Positions 58,997 to 64,000 of a stretch of 64,000 nucleotides of DNA are shown piece after piece; within the stretch, counting starts at the first letter, position 1, and each line of letters starts with the position of its first letter. Both the position numbers and the translations under genes were made by a program. The DNA comes from Streptomyces sp. LaPpAH-108 (GTDB lineage: Bacteria; Actinomycetota; Actinomycetes; Streptomycetales; Streptomycetaceae). The notes below the pieces were generated by a model, which did no database searches, was not told where the DNA came from, and saw only the letters and a program-made list of their open reading frames with translations. The stretch spans positions 165,739 through 229,738 of the forward strand of contig NZ_KB891999.1 in assembly GCF_000373625.1 (NCBI RefSeq). Reading direction: 5' to 3'.

Positions 58997-59942
58997 GCGA
59001 AGCGGCGGCCGGGGCCTCGGCCCGGAGGGTGGCGCGGAAGAACTCGGTCAGCTTCGCCACGGCGGGGTCGAGGAACCGCTCCCGGTCGCCGTAGAGGTCC
59101 ACGTGGCTGGCCCCCTCGATCCAGAACAGCTCCTTGGGGTCGTCCGCCTTCTCGATCGCCCGTACCGAGTGGGCCCGGCTGTCCGCCTCCGTGCCGACGA
59201 TCATGAGCAGCGGGCGCGGCGCGATCATCTTGATGAAGGACCACGCGTCGAACTCGATGCACTGATCGAGGCTGTACGTGACGATCCGGTTGGGCGCGTT
59301 CGGGTTCATGCAGCGAGGGGTGCGGTAGAAGTCCCACGCCTCGCGCATCATGCTGCGCGGCGGGGCCTTCATCGCCTCTTCCGCGGTCATCGGGATGAGC
59401 GGCATGGTCACGGCTGCCTTCCTCTCGCCCTCCGTACGGGCCCGGTTGGACTCGGTGATCAGATGATCGAGGACGCCGGGGGCCTGTCCGGTCAGGTCCA
59501 CGCCGTCCCGGAACATGTCGCCGATGTTGACCGCGCTCACCGTCGCCACCGCCTTCATCCGGCGGTCGGTCGACGCGGCGAAGGGCACATAGCCTCCGGA
59601 GCCGCAGATGCCGAGCACGCCGACCCGCTCCCCGTCGACCTCGTCCCGCGAGATGAGGTACGACACCGCGTCCTTGACGTTCTCGCTGCGGATGAACGGG
59701 TCTTCCAGGAGGCGGGGTTCCCCCTCGCTCTCCCCCTGGAAGGCGGCGTCGAAGGTGAGGACCACGAATCCGTTCTCCACCAGACGCGCGGCGTAGAGCG
59801 CGGGAGACTGCTCTTTCACGCTGGTGACGGGATGCGAGATGACGATTCCCGACAATCCCGCACCGTCCGCCTTTTCCTGCGGAATGAACAGTTCTCCGGC
59901 GAGTTCCAATCCATTGCTGAGGAATGTGACTTTTTCTCGCAT
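58992..59942 (-). CDS. Alpha/beta-hydrolase, paralogue 1 of 3
   Basis: A 316-aa DLH/YcjY-like hydrolase. Motifs are ISHPVTSVKEQ (oxyanion region), FDAAFQGESEGEPR, the elbow LGICGSGGYVPFA and the C-terminal IEGASHVDLYGD with the catalytic His. I chose ATG 59942 because the paralogue starts with the same MxxxVTF pattern; ATG 59951 is also possible. About 46 bp downstream of paralogue 2. The elbow offers Cys or Ser as nucleophile. Confidence 0.87.
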   Translation of the reverse strand: MREKVTFLSNGLELAGELFIPQEKADGAGLSGIVISHPVTSVKEQSPALYAARLVENGFVVLTFDAAFQGESEGEPRLLEDPFIRSENVKDAVSYLISRDEVDGERVGVLGICGSGGYVPFAASTDRRMKAVATVSAVNIGDMFRDGVDLTGQAPGVLDHLITESNRARTEGERKAAVTMPLIPMTAEEAMKAPPRSMMREAWDFYRTPRCMNPNAPNRIVTYSLDQCIEFDAWSFIKMIAPRPLLMIVGTEADSRAHSVRAIEKADDPKELFWIEGASHVDLYGDRERFLDPAVAKLTEFFRATLRAEAPAAASR

Positions 59943-59988
59943 ACGTCTCATCTTTTCACTCGCGTGGAGGACGGCCACCCCCGTGCGG

Positions 59989-60918
59989 CTACAGGTTCTC
60001 CGCGAAGAAGGACTCCAGCTTCTCCAGCGCCTGCGCGGTGTACTTCGGCTGGTCGTACAGGTCGTAGTGGCTCGCGCCCTGGACGACGAAGATGTCCTTC
60101 TTGGCCGAGCGGGCCCGGTCGAACAGCTCGAAGCCGTCGCGGTACGAACCGAAGGCGCCCGGCACGTCACCGACGATGACCTGGAGCGGCTGCGTCAGCA
60201 GCACCTCGGCGAGGTGGAAGGCATCGAAGCCCATCGCCGCCTCCAGGCCCGAGAAACGCAGCTTGTTCGGCGAGTTCGGGTTCTGCCCCCGGGGCGTGCG
60301 GTAGTACTCGACGGCGTTGACGATGTCCACGTCGCCGATGCCCGCCTTCTGCCGCTCCTCAGGGGAGTCGGGGATGTAGGTGGTGATCACCGGCTCGGCG
60401 CCGCGCGCCTCGGCGGTGCGCTGCTTGCCGATCGCCTCGATCGTCTCGATCGCCGCGTCCGGGGTCAGATTGCCCTCGCGCATGATCCGGCCGTAGTTCG
60501 CGGCGACCACGGTGCCGAGCGCCTTGATCCGGTGGTCCGTCATCGCGGCGTTCGCGGCGTAACCGCCACCGCCGCAGACGCCGACGACACCGATGCGGTC
60601 CTCGTCGACGTAGTCGAGCGTGACCAGGTGGTCCACGGCGCAGCGGAAGTCCTCCACGCGCGCGGCGGGGTCCTCCAGGTAACGGGGCTCACCGCCGCTC
60701 TCGCCCTGGTACGAGGCGTCGAACGCCAGGGTCACATAGCCCAGCTCGGTCAGCCGCTCGGCGTAGATGTCGCCCGAGGTCTGCTCCTTGCAGCTGCTGA
60801 TCGGGTGGCCGCAGATGATGGCCGGGTACTTCTTCGCGGGGTCGAACCCGTCCGGGAGGCGCAGGTCGGCCGCCACGTCCCAGGTCCGGTTCCTGAAACG
60901 TACGGATTCCTTCTGCAT
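59989..60918 (-). CDS. Alpha/beta-hydrolase, paralogue 2 of 3
   Basis: A 309-aa paralogue: ICGHPISSCKEQTSGDIYAE, FDASYQGESGGEPRYLEDPA, elbow VGVCGGGGYAANA and VQGASHYDLYDQ. The elbow has Cys followed only by Gly, so Cys is the only candidate nucleophile, as in dienelactone hydrolase. It follows paralogue 3 by 53 bp and likely shares its promoter. Substrate unknown. Confidence 0.87.
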   Translation of the reverse strand: MQKESVRFRNRTWDVAADLRLPDGFDPAKKYPAIICGHPISSCKEQTSGDIYAERLTELGYVTLAFDASYQGESGGEPRYLEDPAARVEDFRCAVDHLVTLDYVDEDRIGVVGVCGGGGYAANAAMTDHRIKALGTVVAANYGRIMREGNLTPDAAIETIEAIGKQRTAEARGAEPVITTYIPDSPEERQKAGIGDVDIVNAVEYYRTPRGQNPNSPNKLRFSGLEAAMGFDAFHLAEVLLTQPLQVIVGDVPGAFGSYRDGFELFDRARSAKKDIFVVQGASHYDLYDQPKYTAQALEKLESFFAENL

Positions 60919-60971
60919 GGTTCTGCTTCTTCCTTGGTGCGAGCCGTCGCGGGGCGGCGGCAGGGGGTGGC

Positions 60972-61883
60972 TCAGGCGGCCAGGTGCTCGCCGAAGAAGC
61001 CCGCGAGCCTGGCGATCGCCGGGGTGACGTACTCGTCCTTGTCGTACAGGTCGACATGGGTGGCGCCGTCCACGACGAACAGCTCGGCGTTGTCACCGGC
61101 CTCCGTGACGGCCTCACGGCTGAAGTAGCCGGTGTCCGCCTTCGAGCCGATGACCATCAGCAGCGGCCGGGGAGCGATGAGCCGGATCATCGCGTAGGAG
61201 TCGTACTGGGCGAGCTGGTCGATGCTGCGCAGCACCCAGCCGGTGTTCGAGCGGCAGTGGTGGCCGCGCTCCGTGTAGTAGTACTCGGAGCCCTCACGCC
61301 ACAGGGTGCCCTCCGCCAGGCCGTCCTGCGACTCGGGCACCCAGTTCTCCATGGTGGGGGCCTCGCCGCGGGCCTCGGCGGTGCGCAGGGCACCGGCCTG
61401 GTCGAGCATGGCCTGAAGGACCTCCGGGCCCTGGGTGCGGCCGAGTCCGCGGCGGAACAGGTCGCCGGTGTCGGCGGCGCTGACGGTGCCGACGGCCTTG
61501 ATCCGGTGGTCGGTCTGCGCGGCGAACGGCACGTAGCCGCCGGAGGCGCAGATGCCGAGCGCGCCGATGCGGGCGGGGTCGATGTCGTCACGGGTAGTCA
61601 GGTACGTGACGGCGGCGCGGACGTCCTCGGCGCGCTGGAAGGGGTTCTCCAGACCGCGCGGGGTGCCCTCGCTGTCGCCCTGGTAGGCGGCGTCGAAGAC
61701 GAGGGCGGCGAAGCCCTCGCGGGCCAGGCGCTCGGCGTAGACGCTCGCGGTCTGCTCCTTCACACCGCCCGCGGGGTGGGACACGACGACGGCGGGCAGC
61801 GGGGCGCCGCTGTGCCCGTCCGGGGTGAACAAGGTTCCGGCCAGCTGCAGGCCGGCGCTGTCGAAAGTGACGTTCTGCTTCAT
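60972..61883 (-). CDS. Alpha/beta-hydrolase, paralogue 3 of 3 (first in operon)
   Basis: A 303-aa paralogue: VVSHPAGGVKEQTASVYAER, FDAAYQGDSEGTPRGLENPF, elbow LGICASGGYVPFA and VDGATHVDLYDKDEY. First gene of the minus-strand trio, 196 bp from the divergent XRE regulator with the nested palindrome between. Expected to hydrolyse an ester or lactone; no substrate evidence. Confidence 0.88.
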   Translation of the reverse strand: MKQNVTFDSAGLQLAGTLFTPDGHSGAPLPAVVVSHPAGGVKEQTASVYAERLAREGFAALVFDAAYQGDSEGTPRGLENPFQRAEDVRAAVTYLTTRDDIDPARIGALGICASGGYVPFAAQTDHRIKAVGTVSAADTGDLFRRGLGRTQGPEVLQAMLDQAGALRTAEARGEAPTMENWVPESQDGLAEGTLWREGSEYYYTERGHHCRSNTGWVLRSIDQLAQYDSYAMIRLIAPRPLLMVIGSKADTGYFSREAVTEAGDNAELFVVDGATHVDLYDKDEYVTPAIARLAGFFGEHLAA

Positions 61884-62012
61884 GTCCTCGGTGTTTCCTT
61901 GGTGCGGCGGGGAATTCGCCGGTGGCCCGGAATATGGATCTCATGGCCACCGGCCATGCCATCGACATTCGCACGCGTCGGACTCTCGCGAAATGGGCCG
62001 CTCTTGTCCCCG

Positions 62013-62042
62013 GACAGTTCTGTCCTGGGACAGAACTGTCCC
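62013..62042. promoter_or_regulatory. Nested palindromic operator between XRE regulator and hydrolases
   Basis: GGACAGTTCTGTCC (62013-62026) and GGACAGAACTGTCC (62029-62042) are each GGACAG-N2-CTGTCC palindromes and together form a perfect 14-bp inverted repeat around TG. Centres are 16 bp apart. Located 38 bp before the regulator start; probable site for two dimers. Confidence 0.75.
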
Positions 62043-62079
62043 CCTCTCGGAAATCACCTTTCCTGGCATCATCGTCCAC

Positions 62080-62958
62080 ATGAGCAGCAGTACGCACCGG
62101 AACGAGCTGGGTGATTTCCTCAAGGCCCGGCGGAAGGATCTCAGCCCCGCCATGGTGGGGCTGGCGGACGACGGAGGAGGACGGCGCCGCGTCACGGGCC
62201 TGCGCCGGGAGGAGGTGGCCCTCCTCGCCTCGATCAGCACCGACTATTACACCCGCCTCGAACAGGGCCGCCGTCAGGCTTCGGCTGCGGTGCTGGACGT
62301 CATCGCCGATGTGCTGCGGCTCGACGAGGACGAGCGCGCGTACATGCTGGAACTGGCCGGGAAGGACGCGCACCGGCCGCGTCGGCAGGCCCCGCAGCGG
62401 GTCCAGCCGCAGCTGCGGCAGCTGCTGGACGATCTGTCCCACATCCCGGCCATGGTCCTGGGCCGCCGTATGGACGTCCTCGCCTGGAATCCGCTGGCCG
62501 CGGCGCTCCTCGGCGACTTCGACAACATCCCCGACAAGCAGCGCAACTACGTACGGATGGTCTTCCTCGACCCGGCGGTCAGGGCCCTCTACCGGGACTG
62601 GCCCGAGGTCGCCCAGACCGGCGTCGCCCAGCTGCGCATGGAGGCCGCCCGCGACCCGAAGGACCCGCGGCTGACCTCCCTGGTCGGCGAGCTGTCGATG
62701 CGGGACGAGGACTTCCGCCGCTGGTGGGGCGCCCACCGCGTCGCCACGCGCGGCATGGGCACCAAGGTGCTGCGCCATCCGGTCATCGGCGACCTCAGCC
62801 TCGACTGGAACACCCTCACCTGCGTCACCGACCCGGACCAGCAGCTGGTCACCTACACCGCCCCGCCCGGCACCCCCTCCCACGACGCCCTGCGCATACT
62901 GGCCTCCTGGACCACAAGCCCCCAGAACGCGGACCGCACGGGGCCCACACCACACTGA
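62080..62958 (+). CDS. XRE-family regulator with MmyB-like ligand domain
   Basis: A 292-aa regulator. The HTH (about 8-80) reads RVTGLRREEVALLASISTDY and YTRLEQGRRQASAAVLDVIA. The C-terminal MmyB-like PAS domain (~105-275) contains PAMVLGRRMDVLAWNPLAAA and LRHPVIGDLSLDWNTLTCVT. Such regulators bind fatty-acid-like ligands and usually control a divergent enzyme gene, here the hydrolase operon. No clear ribosome site precedes the ATG. Confidence 0.9.
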   Translation: MSSSTHRNELGDFLKARRKDLSPAMVGLADDGGGRRRVTGLRREEVALLASISTDYYTRLEQGRRQASAAVLDVIADVLRLDEDERAYMLELAGKDAHRPRRQAPQRVQPQLRQLLDDLSHIPAMVLGRRMDVLAWNPLAAALLGDFDNIPDKQRNYVRMVFLDPAVRALYRDWPEVAQTGVAQLRMEAARDPKDPRLTSLVGELSMRDEDFRRWWGAHRVATRGMGTKVLRHPVIGDLSLDWNTLTCVTDPDQQLVTYTAPPGTPSHDALRILASWTTSPQNADRTGPTPH

Positions 62959-62984
62959 CGGGTCTCCGCCCCATGATCCATCAC

Positions 62985-63438
62985 CGGGACGTCGACGGCA
63001 CCGAGCCCGCCTGGAGGTGCTGCGCGGCTTCTACGACCACCTGGACCGCGCCGCCCTCCCCCGCATCCACGCTGTCGAACAGCATGGCCCGCATGCTCCT
63101 GGCCGCCACCCCCGACTGGCACCGCTTCCTCGACCGGCTACTGACGGATAAACTCCCCACCGTAGCCACCCCGTTGACGGAAGACGTCCCCGCCTTCCCC
63201 GCTCTGGTGGACGACATCCGCGCCAGTACGCACCCGACCGCCTGACCGTCTGGCGCGAACTGCTCGACCTGGCCGCCGGTCGGACCCCCGCCGCACGCGC
63301 CGGGCTGCTGCGCACCTACGCCGAGATCATCGCCGTCCTGACCTGCGATCTGTACCTCCAGCCGGGCCAAGCGCTCCCGGCCGACGGGCACTACCAGTGG
63401 GCCGTGGCGGTTCTCCGCGAGTTGAAGTGGCGGCCCTG
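62985..63438 (+). pseudogene. Decayed gene of unknown family
   Basis: Plus-strand pieces in three frames: EVLRGFYDHLDRAALPRIHA (~63015-63075), SMARMLLAATPDWHRFLDRL (63080-63220) and LTVWRELLDLAAGRTPAARA to ELKWRP and a stop at 63438. They look like one ~130-residue helical protein with frameshifts near 63075 and 63225. I cannot name the family. Confidence 0.5.
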
Positions 63439-63468
63439 ACGGTCCGCGTATCGGCCGGGCGCCCCGCC

Positions 63469-64000
63469 TCACCCCGTCCGGTCGCGTGACGGCGCCCCCG
63501 TCAGAAGGTGATGCTCGGCGGATTCGTAGCGGCCCCGTTCCCGGTCGGCGGCGGACTTGCCGGAGAGCAGGGTGGTGAGCCAGCCGGCCAGGAAGCCCGC
63601 GGGGATGGAGGCGAGGGCCGGAGTGTTGTAGGGGAACCAGTCGAAGTCGGCCTCGGGGAAAGCGGACAGGGGGGTTCCGGAGACGAGGGTGGTGCCCGGG
63701 GTGAGGGCGAGGACGGTGAGGGAGCCGACGATGAGCGTGGCGAGCAGGCCCGCGCGGGTGTAGCGGCGCCAGAAGAGGGTGTAGAGCAGCGCGGGCGCGA
63801 TCGCGGAGGCGCCGAGGGTGAAGGAGAGGGTCGCCAGGGGCTGCAGGCTGCGGTGCTGGGCGAGGGCGGCGACCAGGATGACGGGGATGCCGACCAGCAG
63901 GGCGCACGAGCGGGCGAGGGCGAGTTCGCGCGCCGGTGGCAGCGGGGTGGGGCGGGAGGCCGTCAGGTCGTGGGCGAGGGCGTTGGCGCAGGCGAGCGTC
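63469..64000 (-). CDS. Sodium:solute symporter, C-terminal part
   Basis: The last ~177 codons of an SSS-family transporter, probably of the cation/acetate (ActP-like) group. Visible helices include ALLVGIPVILVAALAQ, LATLSFTLGASAIAPALLYT with LFWRR, and PAGFLAGWLTTLLSGKSAAD. A cytoplasmic tail ends ...LTGAPSRDRTG. The N-terminal helices and Na+ site lie beyond the window. Confidence 0.85.
   Translation of the reverse strand, partial: TLACANALAHDLTASRPTPLPPARELALARSCALLVGIPVILVAALAQHRSLQPLATLSFTLGASAIAPALLYTLFWRRYTRAGLLATLIVGSLTVLALTPGTTLVSGTPLSAFPEADFDWFPYNTPALASIPAGFLAGWLTTLLSGKSAADRERGRYESAEHHLLTGAPSRDRTG

Noticed and set aside
63015..63438. Intact small gene after the XRE regulator
   Set aside because: The recognisable segments lie in different frames with no start codon or ribosome site covering them.

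Overview
The window is a very GC-rich actinobacterial chromosome segment. Strong third-position GC bias, many GTG starts, several probable leaderless starts and the gene families present (Kdp with KdpF, Spo0M, MmyB-like XRE regulators, TPR-type XRE regulators, anti-sigma-type ATPases, secreted Tat proteins) all point to Streptomyces or a close relative. This assignment is an inference from content; no rRNA is present.

Layout. (1) 1-8.6 kb is a potassium block on the minus strand: a small membrane ORF, kdpF, kdpA, kdpB, kdpC, kdpE and the start of kdpD, plus a KimA-type K+ importer; a membrane protein of unknown function lies divergent to it. Direct repeats sharing the core CCTTGACGGG precede both kdp and kimA. 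(2) 8.6-14.9 kb is decayed DNA: fragments of a DUF4118 sensor, an FAH hydrolase, an IS5-type transposase, an SDR, a HAD hydrolase, a TPR regulator, DUF397 and DUF5655 genes, with a few intact genes between (secreted protein, APH-type kinase, AlkZ-like winged-helix protein). (3) 14.88-20.72 kb is a small integrated element bounded by a 44-bp repeat of the 3' half of tRNA-Pro(GGG). It keeps regulator, anti-sigma ATPase and phage-like genes, but its integrase and replication genes are 5'-truncated against each other. (4) 20.8-31.7 kb holds two Gfo/Idh/MocA dehydrogenases and a ribose/inositol-type ABC importer, together with TetR, SDR, alpha/beta hydrolase and APC permease genes. (5) 32-42.4 kb holds a Tat FAD dehydrogenase, a macrolide-type glycosyltransferase behind a WblC/WhiB7-like promoter and a 7-codon leader ORF, then Spo0M, TerB-like, BlaI/M56 and TatA genes linked by a shared BlaI-type operator, an ion channel, and a cold-shock protein/DEAD helicase pair. 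(6) 42.4-53.2 kb is a catabolic block: a PucR-type regulator, MHS transporter and CoA ligase, then TetR, permease, kinase, PobA with AraC, and a Tat-secreted CDP-diacylglycerol pyrophosphatase homologue. (7) 53.36-55.9 kb is a tight three-gene cassette: a 135-aa peptide made of five near-identical repeats, a JmjC/cupin-4 oxygenase and a sucrase/ferredoxin-like [2Fe-2S] protein. (8) 55.9-64 kb starts with decayed FUSC, ALDH and ADH genes, followed by three paralogous alpha/beta hydrolases divergent from an XRE regulator across a nested palindromic operator, a decayed unknown gene and the end of a sodium:solute symporter.

The most interesting candidate for an undescribed system is the repeat peptide/JmjC/ferredoxin cassette. 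The five repeats keep their amino acids, including one invariant His-Asp, while their codons have diverged. They are translationally coupled to an oxygenase of the family that hydroxylates His or Arg in proteins. That is the expected layout of a multi-core peptide-modification system. Other leads are the BlaI regulon, the WblC-like promoter with leader peptide in front of the glycosyltransferase, the proposed shared operator of kdp and kimA, and the remnant tRNA-Pro element with arm-type repeats and a GTGCAC iteron field.
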